Positions 1 to 12,370 of a DNA stretch of 64,000 nt are shown piece by piece. Position 1 is the stretch's first letter. Every line of letters begins with the position of its first letter. The notes below the pieces were generated by a model. It did no database searches, was not told the DNA's origin, and was given only the letters and a program-made list of their open reading frames with translations. Source of the stretch: Delphinus delphis (Eukaryota > Chordata > Mammalia > Artiodactyla > Delphinidae); contig NC_082701.1 in the NCBI RefSeq assembly GCF_949987515.2, forward strand, positions 36,225,755 through 36,289,754, written 5' to 3'. The translations under genes were made by a program, and so were the position numbers.

Positions 1-654
1 GGTTGTCAGTCCTCTCAGATCACCTATTGTTCCAAGAGACACTGTATTACCTCACTAGATGTCATTGTTTCCAATGGTCTCTTGTAGATATATTCTCCAT
101 CTGTCCAGGTGCCAAAAGGACATTGGGAAGGAATATCTGCTTCCTTTAGTTTTATTTTCTTCTAAGTATCCCAGAGGTATGTACCTTGTGCCTTAGTGGT
201 TTATAAACTCTAGCTAAACATGTCTTCCATTTATAATGAATAATTATCTCCCCTAGGAGCTTGCATCTGGGAATCTCAACTCAATGAATTTAAATTTCAC
301 TTATAACAGGGTATACCAATTTTTTTCCTCCCCTCTACCCTCTTCTATACATGCTAAACACACTCTCAATAATAAGCCTTTCTTACTGGTCCTTTCGTAT
401 TTGAACCCTTGATCCCTCATGCAAATAACCACATGGAAGGCCGTTGGATTTCCAGTGATGAACATTCTTACACTCAAACCAGAACCTTGTTATAGACAGT
501 AACCAGTAGTCCAATAAATGAGTATTTAATGAACCTGTGTCATCATAAAGACACTTAGGGTTTTGGGGGTGAGGGTTTGGATGTTTCTTTTGGTTACTCT
601 TCATTACAACTCTGTGAAGAAGCAGTTGCTTCATCATTTGGAAGGAGCCCTTGA
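1..654. other. AT-rich unique DNA, nothing recognised
   Basis: No repeat family, exon or RNA gene is recognised here. Short open frames exist on both strands but show no protein family, repeat or codon signal. Confidence 0.5.
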
Positions 655-872
655 AGCAGTTCTGTCTAATAGAACTTTCTGCAATGATGATAGAAATGTT
701 CTTTACTTCTGCTGTTCAGAATAGTAGCCACTAGCCACAGGTTACCATGGAGAACTTGATAGATGGCCAATATTACCGATAAACTTACACTTCAATTTTG
801 CTTAATTTTAATTACATTAAATTATTTAAATAACTACATGTGGGCAGTGGCTGCCATACTGAAAAATACAGC
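655..872 (+). mobile_element. MER20-like hAT-Charlie DNA transposon (non-autonomous)
   Basis: The block runs from CTGTCTAATAGAACTTTCTG through TAGCCACTAGCCACAGG to an AT-rich centre, then back to an inverted copy of the start (CAGTGGCTGCCATACTG). This order and the roughly 220-bp length match the MER20 hAT-Charlie MITE of placental mammals. It has no coding capacity. In other mammals MER20 copies can carry regulatory sites, but nothing here shows that this copy is active. The family name is from memory of the consensus. Confidence 0.7.
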
Positions 873-2097
873 CAAAGAAAAATTAAGAGCAAAAAAAAAT
901 CTTATTCTTGATTCCATTAGGTGTAGGTTGTAAATTTTGAAAATATATATCAATTGAAGTAACTCTAAAGAATAAAACAAACTTTAATTTAGGTAAGACC
1001 CTGCCACCATCAAATTACAAATGGAAGCAGGAAAGAAAAGAAATAGTAAAAAGTACAGTTTCCAAAAAGACCATCAACAACATAATTCAAACCATACATT
1101 GTCAATAAAACCAAAGAAGTGACTATTTGTGTTTAATATGACTCAGCAAAGCATGAAACAATTAAGAAAAACTGTTTCAAGAAGTGAAATAATTTGGTCT
1201 TGATGTGTAATGGGTAGAAGTAATTAATTCCCATGGTTGTCAGGAATCTAATTTCCTGATTTTAATGTCTTAAATACAACACATGCAAACACTAAAGCCA
1301 ATTTTAAATAAAACCAGACTTTTTTTCCTTTGGGTATCGAGCACATTCAGAATCGAGAGAAGGAAAAGTGGTAAGCAAAGCTGACATGGACAACCCTGTG
1401 ACATGAAGAGAAAGCCAGAGCACAATTAGGAAGTATATAAACTCATAAAAGGAACAATTGCTTATTCTCATGCACAGAATTTTCAGTTATTCCGCAATAA
1501 ATCTGATTTGTTGGAGTTATGCTTAAATTCAAAGCTCCAGATGACACTACTTTGAAATCTTAAGGTGAAGAGCTACAAGCAATTTAAAATTTGAAAATGA
1601 GGTCTCTGATGTGTGCCTCGGACATGTGCTTTGCTTCTGATAACTGGCACAGAGCTTTGCTAATTTTCTTTTTTATAAATTATGTCATTGTCACCATAAT
1701 GGCTCTGGAATGATGTGAGGATTAGAGCCTTTTGTGCCTGAAGTTTATTATGTTCATACTAATATTTATATGGCAGGGTATTATAGATGCAGTGCATTGT
1801 AAAGCATTGTATGGAGAAGGAGTTGGCAGTGGGAATGAAGAACAGATCAATCAAGACAAGGATCTTTGTTTGCCCATCACTGTTCTTGTGTTGTTGCATT
1901 GTTTTTGAATCCCAAGGAAAAGTGAGAGTGTGAAGGTGGGAGGAGTCTTATTCACAGCCCCTGTGTAAGTCTTGAGGGTAATTGATGAAACACCTCAGTT
2001 CTTGAATTCAAAATGGGAAGGAAGAAAAATACTTTAATCTTGAAGAATAACTATAACCAATCCTTCATTTGGGGGTTAGACACAATGCTTAAAATAT
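873..2097. other. AT-rich unique DNA, nothing recognised
   Basis: This 1.2-kb stretch shows no recognisable repeat, exon or RNA gene. It contains only short A-rich runs. Confidence 0.45.
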
Positions 2098-2497
2098 CGT
2101 AAGTCAGAAAAAGAAAAATGAATACCATATGCTAACACATATATATGGAATCTAAAAAAATGGTTCTGAAGAACCTCTGGGCAGGACAGGAATAAAGACA
2201 CAGTCGTTAAGAATGGACTTGAGGACACAGGGAGGGGGAAGGGTAAGCTGGGACTAAGTGAGAAAGTGGCATGGACATGTATACACTACCAAATGTAAAA
2301 TAGCTAGTAGGAAGCAGCCGCATAGCACAGGGAGACCAGCTTGGTGCTTTGTGACCACCTAGAGGGGTGGGATAGAGACACAAGAGGGAGGGGATATGGG
2401 GATATATGTATACGTATAGCTGATTCACTTTGTTATACAGCAGAAACTAACACAGCAATGGAAAGCAATTATACTCCAATAAAGATGTTAAAGAAAA
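2098..2497 (+). mobile_element. LINE-1 3' end, 5'-truncated (L1-A)
   Basis: This is a 400-bp L1 tail. It begins in the last codons of ORF2 (GTAAGTCAGAAAAAG, then ATATATGGAATCTAAA) and runs through the 3'UTR to an AATAAA signal at 2478-2483 and a short A-rich tail. The same 3'UTR is present, better preserved, at the ends of the two long L1s at 21.4-21.7 kb and 45.9-46.25 kb. Extreme 5' truncation is the usual outcome of target-primed reverse transcription. Open frames here belong to this UTR and are not genes. Confidence 0.88.
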
Positions 2498-2582
2498 TAC
2501 AGAAATCTTTCTATCTCTGTATACTGTATTTCAATTTTAATCTGAATGAAAATTTAAAACCACAGGTACATAATGTACAAAA

Positions 2583-2822
2583 TAGTAGGCAGCATGGCAG
2601 AGTGAAAATAGTTTCTTCAGATAAGCAGACATGAATTTTAATACCAGCTCAATAATTATGTTTTGGAAATCCCTGAGAGAGTCACTTAAACTCTTTTAAT
2701 GTCAGTTTAGTCTTCTGTAAAGCAGAACCAAAACACCTCTCTTAAAGGTTTATTATGGGTTTTAAAAAGTAAACTACCCAAAGCATATCTCTGGCCCATA
2801 GTAAGTGTTGAACCATGGTTAC
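2583..2822 (+). mobile_element. MIR SINE (ancient tRNA-derived)
   Basis: The element has a degraded 5' tRNA-like part, a central core (GAGAGAGTCACTTAAACTC, AGTTTAGTCTTCTGTAAA) and a 3' end (GGCCCATAGTAAGTGTTGAA) in the order of the mammalian-wide MIR consensus. Divergence is high, as expected for a repeat of this age. Confidence 0.7.
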
Positions 2823-3421
2823 TTCTTGTTTGATTGTTTGTTTGGTTGGTTTTGTTTTGTTTTCTCTCTATCCTCTGCCTGCTAGGCCCTAGTCCTAAGG
2901 AGATCAAGTTGTTTGAGACAAATGCATAATTTGTTTTCCTAGTTGGAGCTGCTGCACTGAAGTCCTGTCTTCTATCCAATGTGGTAAATCAAACTATGAC
3001 AATTTTGAAGGAAAGCTGAAGGTCTCATTTATCAATTTTTTCTTAAGATGATAAGCTGGGAGTATCCCTAAAGCAGCCAGCTCACACAAGCATTCCCCTG
3101 GTCCCTTCAGCTCAAAAGTGAAAAGCTACACAGAAGGCATTGCCAGACCCAGAAAACAATTACTCAACTCTCCCCAGATGGAAGATATTCAAAAGATTTC
3201 TCTTCAAGCTATTATAAAAATTATCAGTGTTCCCCACAAAGGGCCTCCATTTTATTCTTGGGATGGAGACTACCTCTAACTCCCAAAAGAAAAGATAACT
3301 ATATATGCCTCACTCTCTGCCAAAGGTTCTGTGTAATAGCACCCCCTGCATTCCTAATATCTTACTTCTGCTATCTGTGCTATCTGCATATCTGTGGATG
3401 CCTTTGCAATAGTGGTGATAG
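2823..3421. other. Unique DNA, nothing recognised
   Basis: It includes a small TTTG-rich stretch near 2826-2865. No exon, RNA gene or repeat family is recognised. Confidence 0.4.
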
Positions 3422-3612
3422 TGCCAGCATTTATTGTGAGTGATTTCAGGGCACTGGGATAGGTAATTTATATTCTTCCAAGTTCTCTAATATATGGAAT
3501 ATTAGTTTCATGTACATTTTACAGGGGAGTAAAGCTGAGCCTTAGAGTTTAGTTTTCCTTTTCATAAATTTAGTAAATTGTAGACGTAAATCTCAATCTG
3601 AAACCCACGTTT
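3422..3612 (-). mobile_element. MIR SINE, reverse orientation
   Basis: The sequence reads as the reverse complement of MIR: a degraded TTTATTGTGAGTG... CACTGGG start, then CATTTTACAGGGGAGTAAAG and GAGCCTTAGAG, which correspond to the classic 'ttacagatgaggaaactgaggc' block. The far end is diffuse. Confidence 0.6.
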
Positions 3613-3825
3613 ACTTTCTTATTACACTGTCGTTTTCAGTCATTTCCACTATCATTTTGGCTTCTAAAAATCAGATTTCACACTTGATGAGGTTGGAGTA
3701 AATAGTGAAGAAATGTATTACTTCCTCAAAAAAGATAAAGATATATTATTGGAGAGTGGAAGCATAAAGAATTAATAACTTTTCATTGTCAGTGCAATCT
3801 TGAAATGTCTCCTTTTCTTCTTTCC

Positions 3826-3979
3826 TGAACCACCCTGTCCTCATCTATAAATGTAGTTAATAATCTCTGTCCTACTTACCACAGAAGATCGTTGATAGGA
3901 TCTAATAAGATGTTTTATGAGAAAACTCTCTGAAAAGCATACAACCTTATATAATACTGTTGTTATTATTAAAATTAGG
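3826..3979 (+). mobile_element. MIR fragment
   Basis: It matches the 3' two thirds of MIR: TGTCCTCATCTATAAATG, then TGATAGGATCTAATAAGATG and AATACTGTTGTTATTATT. It is truncated at the 5' side. Confidence 0.55.
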
Positions 3980-4139
3980 CATTATTATATGTTAATACCC
4001 CCTGGTGGGAGGGGGAACGGTGCTCTCTACCATCTTCCACAGATCATCTTGAATAGAAGTGAACTGTTTTTTTTTTCCCTTGATCCATTTCATTCATAAG
4101 AACTATTTTGGCCATGAAATTGGAGGCCGTTATAAAAAG

Positions 4140-4365
4140 ATTATGAGTTTGCAGTTTGACAAACTTGGATTTGTATGCCAGCTCCAACTCTTGTCTTTCA
4201 CTTTACTGATGCAATTTATTTATGTAATCTGTGTCTCATTTCCATCGGTTCTATAAGGAGATTAATACTCCTTCCTCTTTCATAGAATTTCTATGAAGAT
4301 TAATGCAATAACCTAGCAAAACACATAGCATTGACTATGTACATAATAAAGGGTGAGTATCTTTT
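4140..4365 (+). mobile_element. MIR SINE
   Basis: The order of blocks follows MIR: GACAAACTTGGATTTGTATGCCAGCTCCAAC is replaced here by a diverged version with 'TGGATTTGTATGCCAGCTCC', followed by GTGTCTCATTTCC, a GAAGATTAATGCAATAA block and an end resembling 'cacatagca...aataaa'. It is old and diverged. Confidence 0.55.
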
Positions 4366-4407
4366 TCCAGCCTTACTCGGGTCACTCTTTAGATACATGA
4401 CTACCAT

Positions 4408-4581
4408 GTGGAAATCCATGCAATGCTGGTTGCACAAGATACACATGGGGATTTTATTTAAAACACAGATATGTCCCAGTTGGGGGTTCTGACACTTTAA
4501 ATCTTGGGCAGAGCCCAGTAATATGAGTTTTTAACAGGTGCTCAAAGCAATTTTTATAGGAAACCAGCTTGAGAACCATGG
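4408..4581 (+). mobile_element. MER5A-like hAT-Charlie MITE (degraded)
   Basis: Recognisable blocks are GGGGATTTTATTTAAAACAC, a central 'AATATGAGTTTTTAACAGGTG' like region (20 bases of it visible) and the terminal GAGAACCATGG. The order fits MER5A. The 5' terminal repeat is weak. Confidence 0.5.
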
Positions 4582-5389
4582 TCTTCAATGATAAAAGTAG
4601 CAATCTTTTCACACTGATGTGTTTGCTGTATTAATGCAGCTCATACTGATCAAACTTTAGAGAATAACTTAAATTAACATCACTGTTGGATTTAGAAATC
4701 ACCCAAGGAATATTTTGAACCTATCATGCACATGCTAGGTTTTGAGAATCAGTGTGAATCATCATAAAAGTCATATTAACTCATCTTGTTCCTTGAAGTC
4801 TTGGAGCTCAATTCAGTGAATAATTCTCCTTCCACCTATCTGTCATTGTTGGGAAACCAAAATTCCTTGAGACACACAGATTCTTGTTACTCCTTCCACT
4901 AATTCCTCACTTTTTGGGACAGTGAAGGTTATTATGAAGACCATAACTGCTGGTTTTTTTTAGTGGATTGGCAATTTCCATTTATGTAGCTCCTTTGCTG
5001 TTGTGTGATAAAGCAATGAAAACCAGAGTAAAACAGTACTAAGGTTTTCCAAGTCTTGCAATGAAATATGTCTCAAGTAGACATATTTAATAGTTGAAGA
5101 AAATGAAAGATTCACTTCAATTCCTCCTTCCTTCCTCTACTTTCACACCTTGCATTCACTTTTTCTTTTCAAAATAGCAGAATTTAATCAAAGACATGAG
5201 TTTGCATCTCTTCCATTGAAATATTCGTGGTTTCTGACTGTCTCATAACATTGAGGGTCTAAATGATTAGCATGGCAGAAGAATTCTCTCAATGTAATTT
5301 TATGTTAACCAAAATCTTTTTGTAAGTTAACAGAGAAACTTTCCTAGGTTCTCAGGAAGTTCGTAAGATGACAAGGTAGGTGTATTCTT
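4582..5389. other. Unique DNA, nothing recognised
   Basis: AT-rich, with no recognised element or exon. Confidence 0.4.
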
Positions 5390-5470
5390 TTCCTAGAGTT
5401 TTCTTAACAAAATTCCACAAATGGGTGGCTTAAAAATAAGAGAAATATATTCTTTCACAGTGTTGGAATT
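5390..5470 (-). mobile_element. Possible MLT1 (ERVL-MaLR) LTR fragment
   Basis: CCACAAATGGGTGGCTTAAA followed by GAAATATATTCTTTCACAGT resembles the inverted 3' end of MLT1-type LTRs. Only about 80 bp match, so this is tentative. It has no coding content. Confidence 0.4.
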
Positions 5471-5494
5471 TAGACCTACCAATGTTTATATTGT

Positions 5495-5790
5495 GGATCT
5501 TTTATCCAGAAAATGTACTAAGCTCTGTCATTAGCTCTGTTAATTTTTACAATTTTTATATTGAGAATAATGTTATATGCACACAATAGCAGTTTTTCTC
5601 TTTCAATCTTTATAATTTTTATATTTTACTTGTTTTATTTCATTGGTTAGGATTTTCAATACAGTATTAAATATCAGGGGTAGCAAGCATTCTTGTCTTC
5701 TTCCTGACTTTAATTAGAATTCTTGTAAAGTTTTACAATTAGGTAAATGTTTGCTATAGAGTTTTTGCAGAAATATTGTTCCAAGTCATA
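5495..5790 (-). mobile_element. Ancient LINE-1 ORF2 fragment (inverted)
   Basis: Read on the minus strand, this lies in the reverse-transcriptase region of an old L1. The + strand shows the usual inverted landmarks in order: a 'TTTCAATCTTTATAA...TTTTATTTCATTGGTTAGGATTTTCAATACA' like block, then GGGGTAGCAAGCATTCTTGTC and a run towards 'TTTGCTATAGAGTTTTTG'. It is much more diverged than the other L1 copies here, and no frame is preserved. Confidence 0.55.
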
Positions 5791-5796
5791 TGTATT

Positions 5797-6178
5797 ATTT
5801 AAGGTGATGCTTGTTGCTGTAACAAATAAACTCTAAAATATCATTGATAGCACAATATAAGGTTTACTTATAGTTCACAGAAAGTGAACAGGAATAAGGC
5901 TCTGTCTGTCTCATGGAGTTATATGGTGACCTAACTCAATGGAGGATGTGTCTGTTTTAATCATTAGTTTCCTAGGTCACTCTGGGCAGTGATATAGAGG
6001 TGACAGGTGAAGAAAGAGAGTGAATCAGGAGTAAAAGGACTTTATGGACTGGACCTGGAAGTGGAGTACATTTGGCAGAACTCAGCCACATGACCACATG
6101 TAATTGCAATGGAGGCTGGGAAATAACATCCAATGGAATGCTCTGGTAGAATAAAAAAATGGGTTTGTTAGGCACAGT
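5797..6178 (+). mobile_element. Ancient interspersed repeat, family unassigned
   Basis: It opens with TGCTGTAACAAATAAACTCT and contains TGGACCTGGAAGTGGAGTAC and GCAATGGAGGCTGGGAAATA. I recognise this order as a dispersed mammalian repeat but cannot name the family safely. It has no coding content. Confidence 0.45.
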
Positions 6179-6689
6179 TCAACCTAAATATGTTAAATCC
6201 ATACATAGAGATTAAACAGATAGAAAAGCTATTAATTGTTGTGTGCTTTTTTTTGTCTTACATAAAAGATGTCCTTTAAAAATGTGAACACAACATCTTC
6301 TAGACTAGAATGGCCCCAAATATTTTTTAAATTAAATATAATTTTGAAACCCAATGTTTTGAACAGCTGGAAGCAAAACTGCTTTCACTGAACTAAAGGC
6401 CAGACACAGAATATAGCCCAAGCAGGCCTGTGGTTGCTCCTAAAGAACGTTTGAAGAATTCAAATGCACCACACAAAATAATATTGAAAAATATTCATGG
6501 AGTTCGAGACTCATTTATGAATTATTCCTTTGAATTAACTAAATTTCTCTTTAGTGTTTCCTGCTTACCAGTTCCTAAAATAAATAATCCAATTAGAAAT
6601 GTATTAAGCTTCGACATGTTTGTTATATAATGTCATCTCACCTTTTTTTAACTTAGTCAAACCTGGTTATTTACAAAGGCTCTGTATCG

Positions 6690-6700
6690 ATAATTCACAT
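6690..6700. repeat. Target-site duplication, left copy (L1-B)
   Basis: ATAATTCACAT here is repeated exactly at 8558-8568. The two copies bracket the inverted L1, which fixes that insertion as 6701-8557. Confidence 0.75.
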
Positions 6701-8557
6701 GTTATATTTTTATTTTATTGAAATATTGTTGATTTACAATGTTATGTTAGTTTTAGGTGTACAGCAAAGTGATTCAGTTATACATATACATATATCCATT
6801 ATTTTTCAGATTCTTTTCCCATATAGGTTATTATAGAATATCGAGTATATCCCTGTGCTATACAGTAGGTCCTTGTTGGTTCTCTATTTTATACATAGTA
6901 GTGTGTGTATGTCAATTCCAGTTTATTAATTTATTCCTCATCCCTCTCCCACCTTTAGGAACCACAAGTTTGTTTTCTGTCCATGAGTCTGTTTCTGTTT
7001 TGTAAATAAGTTGATTTGTATTTTTTTATTTTTAGATTCCAATATGTATCATATGATATTTATCTTTCTCTGACTTACTTCACTTAGTATGATAATCTCT
7101 AGGTCTATCCATGTTGTTGCAAATGGCATTATTTCATTCTTTTTTATGGCTGAATAATATTATATATTACCAGTGATATTATATATTATGTGACATATAT
7201 ACATATATATATATATATATACTTTCTTCTTTATATATTCATACATGGACATTTAGGCTGCTTCCATGTCTTGCCAATTGTAAATAGTGTTGTAATGAAT
7301 ATTGGGTTGCATATATTTTTTCAAAATATAGTTTTCTCATTGATTTATCTTTCCACAGAAAGCCCAGAAGTGGGATTGCTGGATCACAAGGGAACTCTTT
7401 TTAGTTCTTTAAGGAAGCTCCAGACTTTTTTCCATAGTGGCTGCACCAATTCACATTCCCACCTACAGTATAGGAGGGTTCCCTTTTCTCCACACCCTCT
7501 CCAGCATTTATTGTTTGTAGACTTTTTGATGATAGCCATTCTGACTAGAGTGAGGTGATACTGCACTGTAGTTTGATTTGCATTTCTGTAATAATTAATG
7601 ATGTTGAGCCTCTTTTCATGTGCCTCTTGGCCATATATATGTCTTCTTTGGAGAAATGTCTATTTAGATCTTCTGCTGATTTTTTGATTGGGTTGAGTCA
7701 TTTTTTTGATATTGAGTTGTATGGGCTGTTTGTATATTTTGGAGATTATTCCCTTGTTGGTTGCATCATTTGCAAATGTTTTCTTCCATTCTGTATGTTG
7801 TCTTTTCATTTTGTTTATGGCTTCCTTTGCTGTGCAAAAGCTTTTAAGTTTAATTTGAGCCCATCTGTTTATTTTTATTTTTATTTCCATTACTCTAGGA
7901 GATGAATCCAAAAAGATATTGCTGTGATTTATGTCAAAGGGTGTTCTGCCTATGTTTTCCTCTAAGAAGTTTATAATAGCCAGCCTTACATTTATGTCTT
8001 TGATCCAGTTTGAGTTTATTTCTGTATAGTAGGTTAGAGAATTTTCTAGTTTCATTCTTTTACATGTAGTATCCAGTTTTCCCAGCACCACTTATTGAAG
8101 AGACTGTCTTTTATCCATTATATATTCTTGCCTCTTTTGTCATGGATTAATTGACCATAGGTGTGTGGGTTCATTTCTGGATTTTCTATCCTATTCCATT
8201 GATTTATCTGTCTATTTTTGTGCCAGTATCATACTGCTTTGATTACTGTAGCTCTGTAGTATAGTCTGAAGTCAGGGAGCCTGATTCCTCCCACTCTGAT
8301 TTTCTTTCTCAAAATTGCCTTGATATTTGTTTTTTTGTGTGTGTTTCCATACAAATTAAAAAAAATTTTGTTCTTGTTCTGTGAAAAACATCATTGATGA
8401 TTTGATAAGGATTTCATTGAATCTATAGATTGCCTTGGGTAGTATAGTTATTTTCACAATATTGCTTATTCCAATTCAAGAACAAGGTATAGCTTTCACC
8501 AGCATCTCATAATTTTTGGAGTACAGGTCTTTTGCCTCCTTAGGTAGATTTATTCCA
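6701..8557 (-). mobile_element. LINE-1 3' portion, 5'-truncated, minus strand (L1-B)
   Basis: This is an L1 of about 1.86 kb inserted in reverse. The poly(A) end appears as the T-rich run at 6705-6720, followed by the inverted 3'UTR (6720-7060) and the C-terminal third of ORF2. It stops at 8557, where an 11-bp perfect target duplication begins. A short TA-rich stretch at 7193-7221 has expanded inside it. The reading frame is broken in several places. Confidence 0.9.
7060..8557 (-). pseudogene. LINE-1 ORF2 C-terminal remnant
   Basis: On the minus strand two open pieces belong to the L1 ORF2 C-terminal domain. One spans 7660-8091 and includes KRMKLENS, ENIGRTPFDINHS and [13 protein letters not shown]. 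The other, at 7384-7566, includes the cysteine-rich motif ([18 protein letters not shown]). In an intact protein this region helps bind RNA. The endonuclease and polymerase parts are absent because of the 5' truncation, and stops and frameshifts separate the pieces, so it cannot be functional. Confidence 0.85.
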
Positions 8558-8568
8558 ATAATTCACAT

Positions 8569-11169
8569 TTTAGAATGAATTTAATTCAGTACATTCCTCT
8601 TCCAGTGATAGCAGCATGTCAAACATTTCTTTCTCTCAGTGTGGTTTCAAAGGATCTTTCTCTTGTAATAGGAAAGTGAAGCCTTAACAAATGGTTAATG
8701 GATACGGTTAGCAAAATGGAAGGTGGAAGCAGAACCTGATGTTCCTGAAGTCATGAGCCCTGATCTATATGTCTTTATGCCCAATCTGTACAACACAAAT
8801 TCTTTGTTGCTCCCATTTGTTGGAGCAAGGGACAGAAACCTTTGGAATAATGTAAAAACTACAGCTAAGCCTTCTATAGGTGGCTGTTTTCCATGGATCT
8901 CTTAAATTCTAGTACCATGCTTCAGGAGTTTCTTGAAATTTTGGTACAGATTTCATTTAACTGGTATGTGTTTAATATTTTATACACTGTGATTAACTAT
9001 TGTAGTAAAATCTAGCATGTATACTCATATGGTTAACATTTTTCAACATATACAAGAATAGTAAAATATTAGGCATGATGCCAAAACACTTTAGAATAGA
9101 GCTTTGAATGTGAGTTCTTCAACTATCTTTGTACTTATATTACAATTATCTTAAGTGAAATATTGAAAGGCATTGCTGTGAGTCTGCATTTTGTTAAATT
9201 TAAGATTTATAAATCCAAGAGAAAAAGAAAATTTTGCTACTCATTTTATTTGTTTGTTTTTTTTTTAAACCTATCCATTTATTGTTGTATTCATCCAAGT
9301 TGGAAAAGCATAAAGCTATTTCTTAAAACTTCCTGAAATTCTTAGCTTCTGGCACATTTGCCTTCTAACTTGAGGCATTTTATCAAATGATTCTCTGTAT
9401 CCATTATATCCTTTGTTGTTCCCTAAGACAAGTGATGGTTATCTCAATAAAACTGGGGAAAAATACAGTACTCAAGGAGGTCTTTATCTCCTTATTACAT
9501 TTCAAAAGATCCACTTGAAGGGTCAGTCAAGGGAGATATGTCTTTCATATAGTACATTTGAAAAGAAAAGTTTTGTATCCCACATAACTGTCTCTTGGCT
9601 ATAGTACTTTCTTACAGCAGAGGAAAAGAAAGCTCTCTAAACAAACAAGTCAAAGCCAGGTAGGCAATTCATGAAAGAATAGTAAAAAAGACCTCATCGA
9701 AATTTTAATATTAGTGGGTTTTCAATTCTGTTGGAACTTTTTTTAGTGCATGTCAATGATATGTTAGCAATTGGCACACATTATTACTCAACTACCAGCC
9801 TTCCACTTCACACATAACATACTGACTCTGACTTCCATCTGAGGTAGGTACTACCTTGGATGACTAAAGATGTAGGAGAGAAAAGAATGTCCATTGAGTC
9901 CTTTCCTTCTTTCTCATGTTCCAACACTGAAAAATCAGCAACTAAGAAAAGTTCCTTTAGCCCACAATTTCCATGCAAACTATAATAATTTACTTGGTCT
10001 TTCATATGAGAAAGAAACAAAAACACATCCATTAGTATTTTCTCTTGTGTAAGAAAAACATGATCAAAGTAGAAAGATGAATTTGGATAGCAGCATTATA
10101 AAATTGCTGATCTTTTGAAAAATACCACACTTACAAACATGATGACTTTCAAGACCAGTGAGGTCACTGGTAATTATGAAGGAAGAAGCAATTCCATGAT
10201 TTATCAAATGTATACCAAGAATATATGTAGGAAAGAAAAAAATCTGATAAGACGTCTTGTAGCTTCAGCAACAACATTTTCTTATATGTTGTTATTTCCA
10301 TGAAACATTGATATATTAACATCTAATGCAACATTTAAAATATTAAATTAAAGCAAACATCTTAATAACATAAGCTAATTTAACTTCAAATCATAGTTTT
10401 TAAAGTGGTTTGTGTTTAATTACAAACTTGACCTCAATGACCACTCTGATTCGGTTGTAACAGAGAACTTGGCACAGCAGTTTGTGATATCAACATTTTC
10501 TTCCTTTCAACTCCCTTTTATACACCACTTTTCCCTTTGTCCTTTGCAATGTTGTTTGAAGTATTGCTGATATGATTGTTTTAATGGTGAAAAGTGTATG
10601 AAACTTACTTTTTCCAGCAAATGTGCAAAAGTGACTGTCATTATGTGCCAAAGGTGTCAGCAATTACTCCAAAACCAAATGAATCCATATCTGAATTAGA
10701 AAGCTATATTCATACCATGTTGTGTTGTGTAGCATTAGCTCAATTTCCTGTTATCATCAATCCTTGGAAGAGAAGTTTTGTGTTTCATTCTTTAAAGATT
10801 GTGGAGCTTCTTGATAGCCAGGTGATTATTGCAAAGCAGGGAAATACTAAGTACAGATGAAAAGCCATCCCCAGTGGTGGCTCAGACAGATGGTATTTGA
10901 AATTTTATTCAGGGAGCTGTGAAACATGAAAGCACATTGCCTGGATAGCAGTTGCTCTTACAGATGCAAAACTGTTCATCAATACAACAATCACACTGGG
11001 ATGTTTCTGATTGACTTCCCTCTTCTTCAGTTTTTTTTTTTCTCTTTTTGCTATTTGTTTTTGTTTTTTTTAGGATAAGAGTATATCTAATATGACCTGG
11101 AGGATCACTGGTAGAAAATAGTTTTGTCCGTAGAATGAAGAATTCTTAGAAAAAGCCACCTTTATACTG
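8569..11169. other. AT-rich unique DNA, nothing recognised
   Basis: This 2.6-kb stretch shows no repeat I can name. Short open frames near 8.7, 9.4, 9.9, 10.1 and 10.6 kb have no family resemblance and no start or splice context. It is among the longer repeat-free stretches and so would be informative in a cross-species alignment. Confidence 0.4.
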
Positions 11170-11322
11170 GAAGTATGGTCTATAGACCATGTGTTTTGAT
11201 ATCACCTAGGAACCTTCAAGAAACACAGAAACTCAGGTCCTACCCCAAACCTAGTGAATAAGAATTACATTTTAACAAGATACCAAGGTGGTCTCTATTC
11301 CTGTAAAATTTGAGAAGCAGTG
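11170..11322 (+). mobile_element. MER5A-like hAT-Charlie MITE
   Basis: The block ATCACCTAGGAACCTTCAAG, then GAAACTCAGGTCCTACCCC, TAAGAATTACATTTTAACAAG and a terminal TTTGAGAAGCAGTG follows the MER5A consensus order. The 5' terminal repeat is eroded. Confidence 0.65.
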
Positions 11323-11454
11323 CCTTCAAAATCATCTAATCATCTTCCTTCTTTTTATAGAAGAACAGGAAGAGAAGTTCTTTCACATGTTCAGACTTAG
11401 ATAATTGAGTGATTGACAGCAGAATGCAGACTAGAACTCTGAGTCAGTAACATA

Positions 11455-11750
11455 AGCATTGGCTTTGTAAACAAACAGGACCAATTCAAATCATCTGCCA
11501 TATATATGCCTTACAATTCATGTACTGTGACCTCACCAGGATCAATTTACTAATTCTGAAGTGATAAGAATTTTAGATAGCATACTGAAAGCAAACAACC
11601 TGACCAGTCACAGAATAAAATTTCACAAATGAGAAAATAAGAGAAAGGTGAATATGTGGGATTACATTTCCACATGTGTGTGGAAGGTTGTTGTGAAGAT
11701 CTCATGAAACGATATATACAAAAGCTACAGCACAATCCAGATGCTTCCTG
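11455..11750 (+). mobile_element. Probable MIR, strongly diverged
   Basis: 'GCATTGGCTTTGTAAACAAA', a CAATTCAAATCATCTGCC block and 'GTTGTTGTGAAGATCTCATG' fall in MIR order. The match is weak in the middle. Confidence 0.4.
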
Positions 11751-12094
11751 ATTCTCAGTCCAATGTACTTCCTTACACTTAGAATTTCTTATCAACAAAG
11801 TGCAAATATATTCTGTAGATCTTTGGGGTCATAATCGGCAATGGACACCCAAGAATGAAGGCATGAGAAGTGGATGGAAGACTCCCAATGGTACTTTGAC
11901 TTCCTAGAGGGAAAGAAGGGAATCTAGAGTTTAGATTGTGTTTTGTGACTCCTTTTATTTTGGGAAATTGTGTTTCCCAAAATGTTACAGCAATCCACCA
12001 TATCCAAATGTAAGAGGAGATAGAAGATCCCACAGGAATGAAAGGGAGCTCCTTTGCAATAGGGAATGCTTCTGAGCCTGATGGCTTCTGGCAT

Positions 12095-12370
12095 TCACTC
12101 AGATGTTCAATCCATTTTACACAGTTACCCAGCACCTGCTATATGACAGACACTGTACTACATGCTATTCATATAGTCATGACGAAAGCACAATTACTGC
12201 CTCCAAAATCTCATCATATATGGGGAAAGAATAAGCAACAAGAACAAAACAAGATTCTATGTCATTGTGAAAAAACTAAAGATTTGTACAAAGTGATATT
12301 GGAGTAGGGGAGGGCTTGGAATAGGTGATTAAGGAAAGTGTCACAGAGCAAAGAGAAGAGTTTTGAAGAA
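12095..12370 (-). mobile_element. LINE-2 3' end, inverted
   Basis: On the + strand it reads CACCTGCTATATGACAGACACTGTACTACATGC, seen here as 'GCACCTGCTATATGACAG' followed by 'ACACTGTACTACATGCTA'. It continues to GGTGATTAAGGAAAGTGTC, the inverted 'caggctaaaggcctc'-type segment of L2. Old and without frame. Confidence 0.55.
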